From the NCBI GenBank assembly GCA_028284665.1, contig JANQRG010000046.1:62001-126000 (forward strand): 64,000 nt of DNA. The letters are read 5' to 3'. This DNA is from Croceivirga sp. (GTDB lineage: Bacteria > Bacteroidota > Bacteroidia > Flavobacteriales > Flavobacteriaceae). A program made the translations under genes and the position numbers. The notes under the pieces were generated by a model. The model was not told the origin of the DNA and did no database searches. It worked only from the letters and a program-made list of their open reading frames with translations. Positions 42,286 through 51,360 of the stretch are shown one piece after another (positions within the stretch are counted from its first letter, which is position 1; each line of letters starts with the position of its first letter).

Positions 42286-43450
42286 CACAATTTCAAAAGG
42301 CTACCCCTTAAGGGTGGCCTTTTTTGTTTTTCTTTTCTGTCATTTGCTGTTTGCCCAGCAGGATTACAAGGGCCAGGTAATGGACACAGAAACGGGTTTG
42401 CCTATTCCCTATGTAAATATTGGTATTTTAGAACAGGGCATAGGAACCGTAAGCGACGAAGAAGGAAAATTTCATTTGTACATTACCCCTGGTACCCAAG
42501 ACCCAAATGCAGAAGTATTATTTTCAGCCCTGGGGTACAAAACCCTTACGATCCCTATAACGGAAATACCCTTAGTGTATAATGAATACCCAAAATTTAA
42601 AATGGATCCTACAGTGGTAGCGTTGGATGAAGTGGTGGTTTCGAATAAGGGAGAGCGATTTATAACAGATTTTGTGGGCTTTAAGAATTTTGGCGAAAGA
42701 ACATTTGGGTATTGGAAAGACAATGTTGCCCTGGGGGGAGAATTAGCCACCTGCATATTAGCTCCAAGTGGTATTCGGAGGTTGGACCGATTTAATTTCG
42801 AGGTACTAAAAAACGAATCCGATAGCCTTTTACTGCGTGTAAATGTTTATGAGGATGATGGGCCGGGAAGTAAACCGAAAACCAATTTGAATAAGTCCGG
42901 GAAGAACGTGTTCGTTACGATTAAGAAAACGGACAAAATTGTTTGGGTAGACCTTAAGCCATTTAACATTTACGTGAATGGAGACTTCATCATATCCTTG
43001 GAATTACTCGGAGTATATGGTGATCAAAGATTGGAATTGGTCCTGGCTGCCGCCTCTGAATTCAATCGTTCCGGGTCCTACCGTAAATATGCGAGTCAGG
43101 ACAAGTGGGAGCGGGTGGCAGATCAAAGTATGGCCTATTATGTGGAAACTTCCCTAATGGTAACGGAAAAGAGAGCTGAACGCTATGACCGTAAAGTAAA
43201 ACGAAGAAAACTTAAAGCGCAAACTATATCGGGTTTTGCTATCCTCAAGGGTAGGATGGTAGAGGGGGTGGAGGTCACAAATAACCGAACACAGGAAACC
43301 GTAATCACTGATGAAAACGGGAGATACAGCATTCCCGCAGACAAAAATGATATTCTCCAATTCCGTAAAAAGGGGTATAAGGTAATGGCCTTGAAGGTAT
43401 CCGATAAACCTACAGCTAATGTTATCATGAAACCCGAGGAAGCCCCTTAG
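42269..43450 (+). CDS. Exported protein with two carboxypeptidase-regulatory-like domains
   Basis: A 393-residue exported protein with an N-terminal hydrophobic signal (about residues 14-32, cleavage after LLFAQQ). The first regulatory beta domain spans about 33-120 (GQVMDTETGLPIPYVNIGI, DEEGKFHLYI, LDEVVVSN). A central beta-rich region of unknown type (about 130-295) follows, and a second regulatory domain closes the protein (about 320-393: GRMVEGVEVTN, TDENGRYSIP). There is no plug, TPR or barrel. The start lies inside the end of plug protein C, implying translational coupling and shared function. A terminator follows. It may be a partner of the plug proteins. Confidence 0.72.
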   Translation: MLQTDNTISKGYPLRVAFFVFLFCHLLFAQQDYKGQVMDTETGLPIPYVNIGILEQGIGTVSDEEGKFHLYITPGTQDPNAEVLFSALGYKTLTIPITEIPLVYNEYPKFKMDPTVVALDEVVVSNKGERFITDFVGFKNFGERTFGYWKDNVALGGELATCILAPSGIRRLDRFNFEVLKNESDSLLLRVNVYEDDGPGSKPKTNLNKSGKNVFVTIKKTDKIVWVDLKPFNIYVNGDFIISLELLGVYGDQRLELVLAAASEFNRSGSYRKYASQDKWERVADQSMAYYVETSLMVTEKRAERYDRKVKRRKLKAQTISGFAILKGRMVEGVEVTNNRTQETVITDENGRYSIPADKNDILQFRKKGYKVMALKVSDKPTANVIMKPEEAP

Positions 43451-43498
43451 TCGGTTTGCATTAGCGCTGGAAATTTTTCGACGGGAAATATGTGCATC

Positions 43499-43526
43499 GC
43501 TACCTAAAATAGGAAGCTTTTTTTTA
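43499..43526 (+). terminator. Intrinsic terminator between the twin-domain gene and plug protein E
   Basis: GCTACCTA and TAGGAAGC form a stem with one internal A-A mismatch and a 3-nt loop, followed by T8. It divides the plug-protein cluster into two transcripts. Confidence 0.75.
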
Positions 43527-43578
43527 ATTTCCCAGGAGGTACGGTATAATTCAAAAATACTTGGGGGGCATTTAGAAC

Positions 43579-45813
43579 ATGGTAAAACCTAAAGTAAAGC
43601 TATTGTGGTTTGGACTATTGTCGTATATCTGGATTTTTGGACAACAACCAGATGACACTACCTTAACGGTCTGCTGGGATATTTCGCTTTCAATGCGGGA
43701 AAGAGATCTGGGCAAAGACCTTGCTGTGCTAGATAGCATCATTGCAAAAGATGCAATTAATACGGTGCAACTGCTTTCATTTTCTAATGTTGTACAAGAA
43801 CAAATTATCACAATTCCAAATGGAGATTGGAACCTGTTGAAAAGGACACTATCTAAAATGAGTTATGATGGGGCCTCTTTTTTTGAACAGCTGAACAGCA
43901 TTACTAAGAAAGGCAAAGCTCTTGTATTTACGGATGGTAGAAAGACAGATCCAAACGATTTCCTTTCTTTAGACAGAGGGGATGTTATCATTAACAGCTC
44001 ATCTCAGGCGGATCGGAAAACACTTCAGCTTTGGGGGTTTTTGAACCGGGTTACATTGTTAGACCTTGCTGCCGGACAAAATTCTACACAACCCAAAGTT
44101 TTTTCAAATGAGCATAAGGGAGCAGTTTACCTGGACGGACAACCCCTTGCTAATGTTTTGATCAATACTTCAGGAGGTAAATCCATGATTACCGATAACA
44201 CCGGAGAGTTTACATACAATGGAGGAATAGGCGACACACTCTGGATTAAGGTAGACGAAAGGATCAAACATCAAGTGGTAGTAAACGATAGGGAAGCTGA
44301 ACTCAACTTTTACCTGGATTCAAAAACAATTGCATTGGATGAGGTAGTTGTAAAAGAAAACGTTTTGAAAAGACCGCAGAAAGTTAGGACGGCATATGGT
44401 ATGGAGGATGCCAGAGCTGTTGGGTATTCCGTTGGAAGAGTTGGAGATGAAGACATCAGTGATTCAGAGGCCAAATTACACGAGGCCTTAGATGGTAAAG
44501 TTTCGGGCATGCAAATTACAAAGGCCTCCGGATGGGACAGCAAAAGCACCTTGGGGAAAACATTGATTCGAGGGGCGAATTCCTTGAATACGAATACTTA
44601 TGCACTAATTGTAATAGATGGTGTGCCAATGGAATCCTCAAAGCGTGCTGATGCTTTCGGTGCAACGCAGTTTGCATCTTCATTCTCTGGCGCATCAGGG
44701 AATGGTCAGTTTGATACGAATACAGACTATATAGATCCTTCAAATATTGCTGAGGTAACCGTTTTAAAAGGTCTGGCCGCTACGAATCGTTTTGGCACTT
44801 TAGGGGCGAATGGGGTTATCATGATCACTACCAAAACCGGAAAAAAGAAAAATAGTTCGGATCAAACCGTAGACAGCGCCCGATTAACGAACAACATATT
44901 TGAAGGAAATCTGGACGTAAGAAAAAGAAAACGTGCTATCGCGTATTTGAAAGAACTACAGAATGCTAGGCATCTAGAAGAGGCTTACCAAAGGTATTTA
45001 GCGCAACGGGAGTCCTACTTTAATGCGTTTGCTTACTTCATTGATGTAGCCGATTATTTCAGAACGGCTAGTGTTGTGCTGGCAGATCTTGTGCTTTCTA
45101 ATATTCTTGAAACTCCTTCGGAATATGAAGCGTTGCGATCACTATTTTTAAAATACTCTGAATTACAAAATGCCGAAATGGCACTGTTAACCGCAAAGAT
45201 CACCAAAGACCGTTTCCCTAAGAAAATACAGTCCTACTATGACCTTGCGATAGCGGAGGAACGAGCAGGAAATTATCAGATAGCCGCGGACCTTCTAAAC
45301 GGTATCGTTATGGGGTCACTGGATCCAAAGCTTGATTTTAGTCCTTTGAATAAGGTAGCAGGTACAGCACTTCGAAATCTGGTTAACCGGCATCGATCGG
45401 CATTGGATATCACCAAAATCGGTATCAATTATCAAAACAACCTCACCTATAACGTCCGTCTGGTTTTTGATTGGGAAGGCCCCGAGAAGGAGTTTATTCT
45501 GAAATTTGTAAATCCTCAAAACCGTTTCTTTGATTGGGAACACTCAAGGGTTGCAGACGGAAAAAGAATTAGCAGTGAGATAATACACGGCCATGCTACC
45601 GAACAGTTTGAGATAGTTGGGGATACTGCAAAAGGAGAGTGGCAGGTTTATGTTACCAACCTTTCTAAGGAAAGGGCCACAACTCCTTTTTGGATAAAGT
45701 GTACGGTGCAATATAACTTTGGTAAAGTCAATCAGCGGACTGAAGAACGACTTATTAGGCTTTCTAATTCGGAAGTTAAAGAGCAGCTCTTTTTTAAATT
45801 TACCTCGTCTTAA
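43579..45813 (+). CDS. Plug protein E: VWA-like, regulatory domain, SusC-like plug, TPR, DUF2135-like
   Basis: A 744-residue exported protein (signal about 1-21, IWIFGQQ). An N-terminal VWA-like domain (about 26-165) has a MIDAS-type DISLSM (Asp34, Ser36, Ser38), a SYDGASFFEQL segment and VFTDG with Asp119. A regulatory beta domain follows (about 175-245), then a longer SusC-type plug (about 260-425: LIRGANSLNT, IVIDGVPME, VTVLKGLAATNRFG, NGVIMITTKTG), an ARLTNN linker matching A-C, TPR-like helices (about 440-600) and the DUF2135-like end (about 625-740, FDWEGPEKEFILKFVNPQN). There is no barrel. VWA and DUF2135 domains occur together in other bacterial proteins, which supports both calls. 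Confidence 0.8.
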   Translation: MVKPKVKLLWFGLLSYIWIFGQQPDDTTLTVCWDISLSMRERDLGKDLAVLDSIIAKDAINTVQLLSFSNVVQEQIITIPNGDWNLLKRTLSKMSYDGASFFEQLNSITKKGKALVFTDGRKTDPNDFLSLDRGDVIINSSSQADRKTLQLWGFLNRVTLLDLAAGQNSTQPKVFSNEHKGAVYLDGQPLANVLINTSGGKSMITDNTGEFTYNGGIGDTLWIKVDERIKHQVVVNDREAELNFYLDSKTIALDEVVVKENVLKRPQKVRTAYGMEDARAVGYSVGRVGDEDISDSEAKLHEALDGKVSGMQITKASGWDSKSTLGKTLIRGANSLNTNTYALIVIDGVPMESSKRADAFGATQFASSFSGASGNGQFDTNTDYIDPSNIAEVTVLKGLAATNRFGTLGANGVIMITTKTGKKKNSSDQTVDSARLTNNIFEGNLDVRKRKRAIAYLKELQNARHLEEAYQRYLAQRESYFNAFAYFIDVADYFRTASVVLADLVLSNILETPSEYEALRSLFLKYSELQNAEMALLTAKITKDRFPKKIQSYYDLAIAEERAGNYQIAADLLNGIVMGSLDPKLDFSPLNKVAGTALRNLVNRHRSALDITKIGINYQNNLTYNVRLVFDWEGPEKEFILKFVNPQNRFFDWEHSRVADGKRISSEIIHGHATEQFEIVGDTAKGEWQVYVTNLSKERATTPFWIKCTVQYNFGKVNQRTEERLIRLSNSEVKEQLFFKFTSS

Positions 45814-47438
45814 ACTTGTAAAACCCCCATGTTAAAGGGCCGGGTTAGTGGAGCGCAATTGGCCGCTTCAATACCTTTAGAGATCCAATTACGTGTGGCT
45901 AATGGATCGATGATCGCATCTGTCCAAAGCCGGGCGGCAGCATAGTAAGGGGATATTTGTTGATCGTAGCCGGTTTTAATTCTCTCGAAGAGTGCCTGTT
46001 CCTTTTCTGCGTTAAAGGTTTCTCCTTTACTTTCCAGGCTGGCTTTTTCAATTTGCAACAGCACCTTAGCAGCCGAATTTCCACTCATAACTGCCAATTC
46101 CGCACTAGGCCAGGCAATAATCAACCGGGGATCATAAGCCTTTCCACACATGGCATAGTTACCCGCTCCATAGCTATTGCCAATAACGATGGTAAATTTA
46201 GGCACCACGGAATTGCTAACGGCATTAACCATCTTCGCACCGTCTTTTATAATACCCCCGTGCTCGCTTTTGCTGCCCACCATAAAACCGGTAACATCCT
46301 GCAGAAATACCAAGGGGATCTTTTTTTGATTACAGTTGGCTATGAATCGCGTGGCTTTATCAGCAGCGTCGGAATAGATCACCCCACCAAATTGCATTTC
46401 ACCCTTTCCATTTTTAACCACCTTCCGCTGATTCGCTACTATCCCTACTGCCCAACCATCAATTCGCGCATATCCGGTGAGTAAGGTCTTTCCGTATTCT
46501 TGTTTATACTGTTCAAAATCAGAATTATCCACCAGACGATGAATAATCTCAAGCATATCGTATTGGTCAGAACGTGATTTGGGTAATAGGCCATAGATAT
46601 CTTCGGGATTTGCTTTTGGAGGATGCGTAGAACTTCTGTTAAATCCGGCCTTGTCAAAATCCCCAATTTTTGATACGATACTTTTAATGGTATCCAAAGC
46701 CGCCTTGTCATCTTTTGCTTTGTAGTCAATTACACCACTTATTTCAGAATGTGTGGTGGCCCCACCAAGGGTCTCGTTATCAATACTTTCTCCTATGGCT
46801 GCCTTTACCAGATAGCTTCCCGCCAAAAAGATACTCCCGGTTTTATCAACGATCAGCGCTTCGTCACTCATAATGGGTAAGTAGGCTCCACCCGCTACGC
46901 AGCTTCCCATGACTGCAGCAATTTGGGTAATGCCCATGCTACTCATAATAGCATTATTCCGAAAGATTCTTCCAAAGTGTTCCTTATCCGGAAAGATCTC
47001 ATCTTGCAACGGTAGGTATACTCCTGCGCTATCCACCAAATAGATAATGGGAAGCCTGTTTTCCATGGCAATTTCCTGGGCACGTAAGTTCTTTTTTCCG
47101 GTAATCGGAAACCAGGCTCCCGCCTTTACCGTAGCATCGTTTGCGACAACAACACATGGTCTGCCTTGAACAAGCCCAATCTTAACTACAACACCACCAG
47201 ACGGGCAACCCCCATGTTCACTATACATGTCTTCCCCTGCCAGGGCACCTATTTCCAGTGCATCCTGCTGAGGGTCCAATAAGTAGTCAATCCGCTCTCT
47301 TGCCGTCATTTTTCCCTTGGCGTGGTGTTTTTCTATTCGTCTTTTCCCCCCGCCCATTTTTACTTGATTCAGCTTTTTCCGCAGGTCCGAAAGCAACAAT
47401 TTATTATGGTCTTCATTTTTGTTGAAGTTGATGTCCAT
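45810..47438 (-). CDS. Acyl-CoA carboxylase carboxyltransferase (beta) subunit
   Basis: A 542-residue biotin-dependent carboxyltransferase of the propionyl-/methylcrotonyl-CoA carboxylase beta family, moving CO2 from carboxybiotin to an acyl-CoA. The N-terminal crotonase-fold half has GKMTARERIDYLLD, the acyl-CoA site GSCVAGGAYLP and DSAGVYLPLQDEIFPD; the C-terminal half has QDVTGFMVG, GAKMVNAVSNS and GNSYGAGNYAMCGKAYDP. The pattern DSAGVYLPLQ(D) and MCGKAY favour the methylcrotonyl-CoA branch (leucine degradation), but the biotinylated alpha subunit is absent here. Its 3' end overlaps the convergent plug protein E by 4 bp. Confidence 0.9.
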   Translation of the reverse strand: MDINFNKNEDHNKLLLSDLRKKLNQVKMGGGKRRIEKHHAKGKMTARERIDYLLDPQQDALEIGALAGEDMYSEHGGCPSGGVVVKIGLVQGRPCVVVANDATVKAGAWFPITGKKNLRAQEIAMENRLPIIYLVDSAGVYLPLQDEIFPDKEHFGRIFRNNAIMSSMGITQIAAVMGSCVAGGAYLPIMSDEALIVDKTGSIFLAGSYLVKAAIGESIDNETLGGATTHSEISGVIDYKAKDDKAALDTIKSIVSKIGDFDKAGFNRSSTHPPKANPEDIYGLLPKSRSDQYDMLEIIHRLVDNSDFEQYKQEYGKTLLTGYARIDGWAVGIVANQRKVVKNGKGEMQFGGVIYSDAADKATRFIANCNQKKIPLVFLQDVTGFMVGSKSEHGGIIKDGAKMVNAVSNSVVPKFTIVIGNSYGAGNYAMCGKAYDPRLIIAWPSAELAVMSGNSAAKVLLQIEKASLESKGETFNAEKEQALFERIKTGYDQQISPYYAAARLWTDAIIDPLATRNWISKGIEAANCAPLTRPFNMGVLQV

Positions 47439-47545
47439 GCGTGCATTTTTAACAGTACGGCTAAAGATACAATGTCAAATTGTTTTAGATAAGTTAACTT
47501 TCATCCATTTTTTACGATATTTGGCTGAGTTCAAAAAAAGTTTTT

Positions 47546-47728
47546 ATGGGAATGAACAAGAATACGGTTTTGGCGTATGCGACAATAATTATGATTGTCG
47601 TAGGCCTGGGTATGATTGCACTGGGAGCATTTAAATATGATGAAGTAGCGGGCTATGGCTTTGGGGCGGTAGGAATAGGTTTCTTTGCAATTGCCTGGGT
47701 ATTTAATGCCCTTAAGGGTAGGGTATAA
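47546..47728 (+). CDS. CAL67264-family small membrane protein
   Basis: A 60-residue protein with two hydrophobic helices (about 9-28 and 37-54) joined by a short turn (KYDEVAGYG). It matches, by my recognition, the flavobacterial CAL67264 family that sits just before ettA. An ATG two codons in (47552) is an equally good start. The gap to ettA is 43 bp and there is no terminator between, so they are probably co-transcribed. No function is known. Confidence 0.8.
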   Translation: MGMNKNTVLAYATIIMIVVGLGMIALGAFKYDEVAGYGFGAVGIGFFAIAWVFNALKGRV

Positions 47729-47771
47729 AACCGGTTCTAAATAGCAACTTTCCAAAAAATCCACACGCAAA

Positions 47772-49463
47772 ATGTCCGACGATAAAAAAGTCATCTTTTC
47801 CATGGCAGGGGTCACTAAGACTTACAAAAATGCCAATACTCCTGTACTAAAAAACATTTACCTGAGTTTCTTTTACGGTGCGAAAATTGGTATTCTCGGC
47901 CTTAATGGCTCCGGGAAGTCTACGGTACTAAAGATCATCGCCGGTGTTGATAAGAATTTTCAAGGCGATGTGGTCTTTTCTCCGGGATACTCAGTGGGAT
48001 ATCTTGAACAGGAACCCCAACTTGACGAAGAAAAAACAGTATTGGACGTGGTAAAAGAAGGGGTAGCAGAAACTGTGGCGGTACTGGACGAATACAACAA
48101 GATCAACGATATGTTTGCGTTGCCTGAGGTGTATGAGGATGCAGATAAAATGCAAAAACTTATGGACAAGCAGGCTGCGCTTCAGGACAAGATTGATGCC
48201 AGCAACGCCTGGGAACTGGATACCAAACTGGAAATTGCCATGGACGCTTTGCGTACCCCGGAACCCGATAAGAAAATCGAGGTGCTCTCCGGTGGAGAAA
48301 GGAGGCGGGTGGCCTTATGCCGTTTATTGCTTCAGGAACCGGATGTGCTTTTACTAGATGAGCCTACCAACCATTTGGATGCCGAATCTGTGCATTGGCT
48401 GGAGCACCATCTTGCACAATACAAGGGTACGGTGATCGCAGTAACACACGATCGTTATTTTTTGGACAATGTAGCAGGATGGATACTGGAATTGGACCGC
48501 GGGGAAGGCATCCCCTGGAAAGGCAATTATTCCAGTTGGTTGGATCAGAAGGCAAAGCGATTGGCGCAAGAGAGTAAGCAGGCTTCCAAGCGACAGAAAA
48601 CCCTGGAACGGGAGCTGGAATGGGTGCGTCAGGGGGCCAAAGGGCGCCAGGCCAAACAAAAAGCACGTTTGAAAAATTATGACAAACTGGCCAGTCAGGA
48701 TCAAAAGCAGTTGGAAGAAAAGCTAGAGATCTATATCCCCAATGGCCCCCGTTTAGGCACGAATGTCATTGAAGCCAAAGGCATAAGCAAAGCTTATGGG
48801 GATAAACTGTTATATGAAGCGTTGAATTTTAACCTTCCGCAAGCGGGTATAGTAGGGATAATAGGCCCTAATGGGGCAGGAAAAACCACTATTTTCCGAA
48901 TGATCATGGGGGAGGAACAACCTGATAAAGGAGAATTTGTGGTTGGAGAAACTGCAAAATTGGCCTACGTGGATCAATCCCATTCCAATATCGATCCTCA
49001 AAAAACCATTTGGGAAAATTTTAGCGGCGGTCAGGACCTTGTGATGATGGGAGGGAAGCAGGTCAATTCGCGGGCGTACTTGAGTCGCTTCAATTTTTCG
49101 GGAAGTGAGCAAAACAAAAAGGTGAATATGCTCTCCGGAGGGGAACGTAACCGTTTGCATCTGGCCATGACACTTAAGGAAGAAGGTAACGTTTTATTGC
49201 TGGATGAGCCCACGAACGACTTAGATGTCAATACGCTGCGTGCTTTGGAGGAAGGCTTGGAAAATTTTGCGGGCTGCGCGGTGATCATCTCCCACGATCG
49301 TTGGTTCCTGGACAGGATATGCACGCATATCCTGGCTTTTGAGGGCGATTCCCAGGTATATTTCTTTGAAGGTTCTTTTTCCGATTACGAGGAGAATAAA
49401 AAGAAACGACTCGGTGCAGATGTGATGCCGAAGCGTATAAAGTATAAAAAATTGGTGCGTTAG
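47772..49463 (+). CDS. ettA: Energy-dependent translational throttle protein EttA (ABC-F)
   Basis: A 563-residue ABC-F ATPase that binds the ribosomal E site and gates entry into elongation by energy state. It has two ABC domains: Walker A GLNGSGKST (near 40) with signature LSGGERRRVALCRLLL and DEPTNHLDAES, and Walker A GPNGAGKTT (near 365) with LSGGERNRLHLAM and DEPTNDLD. The P-site tRNA-interaction linker between them is Lys/Arg/Gln-rich (about 250-310, RQGAKGRQAKQKARLKNYD), as in EttA, and there are no transmembrane segments. It converges with the MBL-fold gene with a 4-bp overlap. Confidence 0.95.
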   Translation: MSDDKKVIFSMAGVTKTYKNANTPVLKNIYLSFFYGAKIGILGLNGSGKSTVLKIIAGVDKNFQGDVVFSPGYSVGYLEQEPQLDEEKTVLDVVKEGVAETVAVLDEYNKINDMFALPEVYEDADKMQKLMDKQAALQDKIDASNAWELDTKLEIAMDALRTPEPDKKIEVLSGGERRRVALCRLLLQEPDVLLLDEPTNHLDAESVHWLEHHLAQYKGTVIAVTHDRYFLDNVAGWILELDRGEGIPWKGNYSSWLDQKAKRLAQESKQASKRQKTLERELEWVRQGAKGRQAKQKARLKNYDKLASQDQKQLEEKLEIYIPNGPRLGTNVIEAKGISKAYGDKLLYEALNFNLPQAGIVGIIGPNGAGKTTIFRMIMGEEQPDKGEFVVGETAKLAYVDQSHSNIDPQKTIWENFSGGQDLVMMGGKQVNSRAYLSRFNFSGSEQNKKVNMLSGGERNRLHLAMTLKEEGNVLLLDEPTNDLDVNTLRALEEGLENFAGCAVIISHDRWFLDRICTHILAFEGDSQVYFFEGSFSDYEENKKKRLGADVMPKRIKYKKLVR

Positions 49464-50248
49464 GGCTTATACCAATCCAATAAGGTAACTTTGATTTTCG
49501 GATTTCTATCCGTCACTATTTTCGCAAACTTTTGAACATCCGAAAGCCCTGCTGTTCCAAGGTAACAGTAGGGAAGTACTTCTTTGGGAGCAAATGCTAG
49601 GACAGCATCCGCGGTACTCTCAACAGACATGGTATAGATCGGATTCATACCAATAAAAGCCCTAGTAACATTTTTCAGCGCGCGCATTTCCGGAATAGCC
49701 TCGGTAGCTCCTGAAATGTATATTCGCTCACTTTCCATATTGAGAAGGTATCCGTTGCCGCTTCCTTTGGGATGGTAGGTAAGCGCTTCTTTCCGCAAAT
49801 TATACATTGGAACGGCTTCCACGGAGATCCCATAGCGCTCTTTGGAATCTCCGTTGTCCAAAACGTCAATCTGCGGAGTAAACTCTTCCGGCAATTGGTC
49901 TGCGACAGCCTGTGGTACCACTATCTTTGCCTTTTTCGTATCTAATCCTTCCAAGGTCTTTAAACTGAAGTGGTCGCCATGAATATCGGTGATCAGGATC
50001 AAGTCCGGCTTTTTATGGTTGAAAAAAGTAGCGGCACCTCCTACAGGGTCCACATAAATTGTAATATCCTTCCATTCCAATACCATCGTAGCGTGTTGGA
50101 TAGGGGAAATCGTTAGTATGGGTGCATGAGAGGATTCAGGGAAGGGAGTTTCAGGTAATTGGCTCGTTTTTTCCTTCTTTTCCCCCTTTATGCAACCCAC
50201 AAAAAGGCAACAAACCATTGTAAAAAGACTAAAGTGTTTAGTTTTCAC
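49460..50248 (-). CDS. MBL-fold (UlaG-like) metallohydrolase lipoprotein
   Basis: A 262-residue protein with a lipoprotein signal (lipobox FVGC at about 16-19) and a single-metallo-beta-lactamase fold. The metal motif is reduced to DIHGDHFS near residue 94 (HxxDH variant: His-Gly-Asp-His). The LEWKDITIYVDPVGG strand-turn pattern and ISGATE segment are typical of the UlaG-like L-ascorbate-6-phosphate lactonase branch. An exported location is unusual for sugar-phosphate lactonases, so the substrate is open. It is monocistronic on the minus strand. Confidence 0.83.
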   Translation of the reverse strand: MKTKHFSLFTMVCCLFVGCIKGEKKEKTSQLPETPFPESSHAPILTISPIQHATMVLEWKDITIYVDPVGGAATFFNHKKPDLILITDIHGDHFSLKTLEGLDTKKAKIVVPQAVADQLPEEFTPQIDVLDNGDSKERYGISVEAVPMYNLRKEALTYHPKGSGNGYLLNMESERIYISGATEAIPEMRALKNVTRAFIGMNPIYTMSVESTADAVLAFAPKEVLPYCYLGTAGLSDVQKFAKIVTDRNPKIKVTLLDWYKP

Positions 50249-50396
50249 ACAATTTTTTTGTTTCCTAAAGCTACGTATTCAAAGGGCTTTTCAGAGGTTT
50301 TTAACATATACGAACAAAAAAAAAGTCTAAAACGGAATCTATACCGTATATAACCAAGACACAAACAAATTTGTACTTGTTAGAAAAACTAAGATT

Positions 50397-51284
50397 ATGA
50401 CAGAAGCTAAGAACAACAACAGTTTAAAGGTAATTGCAGGCCTTTTAGGAGTAGTTCTTTTAGGAACAATCATCTATACGGTAAGTCTTTACCAGGATAA
50501 GAAAAAAACCACAGCAGCTCTTACACAGGAAAAAGAAATGGTGGTTGAAGATTTAAATAGCCTAAAATCTGAATACGACAAGGCTATTTTGGAAAGCAAC
50601 GCCACCAACGAAGAATTGGTAGCTGCTCGTGACAGAATTGCAAAATACATAGATTCTGTTCAAAGCATGAAAGCTGATATTGCTACCTTGTCACGTTACA
50701 GAAGACAAGTAGGACAATTGAAGGCAGAACGCGAAGAACTAATGAAACAAGTGGATTCGTTAACCCAATCCAACACCTTGTTAGCAATGCAACGCGATAG
50801 CACTTTTGTTGAATTGGAAAAACAAACAGTTTTTAACGATTCATTGATCGTACAAAACACACAGTTAGCAGACGCGGTTGAGCGCGGGTCTGCACTTAAC
50901 CTATCCGAATTTAAAATTGATGCGGTTAAAGAAAGAAGCAGTGGAAAACTGGTTTCTACTTCCCGGGCAAAAGCTACTGATAAATTTAAGGTTTGCTTTA
51001 CCGTAGCTGACAATGCTATTGCATCAGCGGGAGATCGTGAATTCTTTATTGAGGTTTTGGATCCTCAAGGAAATGTCTTGGGAGAAAGTTTTACCAAAAC
51101 TGATGAAGAAGGCGCTTCTATTACCTACAGCAAAGGAACGAGCTTCTACTACGAAAACAATTCTTTAGATGTCTGTGATTACATCAACAAGCCTGCTAGT
51201 GAATTCCAAAAAGGGAATTACATGGTAAATGTATATGATGATGGCTTGAAACTTTTAGGTACTTCCAAGTTTATCCTAAAATAA
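50397..51284 (+). CDS. Membrane-anchored periplasmic coiled-coil protein
   Basis: A 295-residue protein with one transmembrane helix at about 10-30, a long coiled coil (about 35-155, heptads rich in Leu, Glu, Gln and Lys) and a C-terminal beta-rich domain (about 165-295) with VCFTVADNAIASAGDREFFIEV and LDVCDYI. Two cysteines (in KVCFTV and DVCDY) could form a disulfide in the periplasm. Similar proteins are common in Bacteroidota without assigned role. It is monocistronic with a strong terminator directly after. Confidence 0.75.
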   Translation: MTEAKNNNSLKVIAGLLGVVLLGTIIYTVSLYQDKKKTTAALTQEKEMVVEDLNSLKSEYDKAILESNATNEELVAARDRIAKYIDSVQSMKADIATLSRYRRQVGQLKAEREELMKQVDSLTQSNTLLAMQRDSTFVELEKQTVFNDSLIVQNTQLADAVERGSALNLSEFKIDAVKERSSGKLVSTSRAKATDKFKVCFTVADNAIASAGDREFFIEVLDPQGNVLGESFTKTDEEGASITYSKGTSFYYENNSLDVCDYINKPASEFQKGNYMVNVYDDGLKLLGTSKFILK

Positions 51285-51301
51285 ACACTATCCACTATAC
51301 T

Positions 51302-51338
51302 TAAAAAGGGCGTCCTGCGAGGGATGCCCTTTTTTTTG
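51302..51338 (+). terminator. Intrinsic terminator after coiled-coil gene
   Basis: AAAAGGGCGTCC and GGGATGCCCTTTT form a stem with a short purine loop, followed by further T residues. On the minus strand the A-run makes it a possible terminator for fumC too. Confidence 0.88.
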
Positions 51339-51360
51339 CTTTATGAATTTTGGGTTGCTG

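Noticed and set aside
36685-45813. Plug proteins A, B, C and E as truncated SusC/TonB receptor pseudogenes
   Set aside because: All four have intact frames, signal peptides and the same TPR plus DUF2135-like C-terminus in place of the barrel; loss by truncation would not give a shared new C-terminus.
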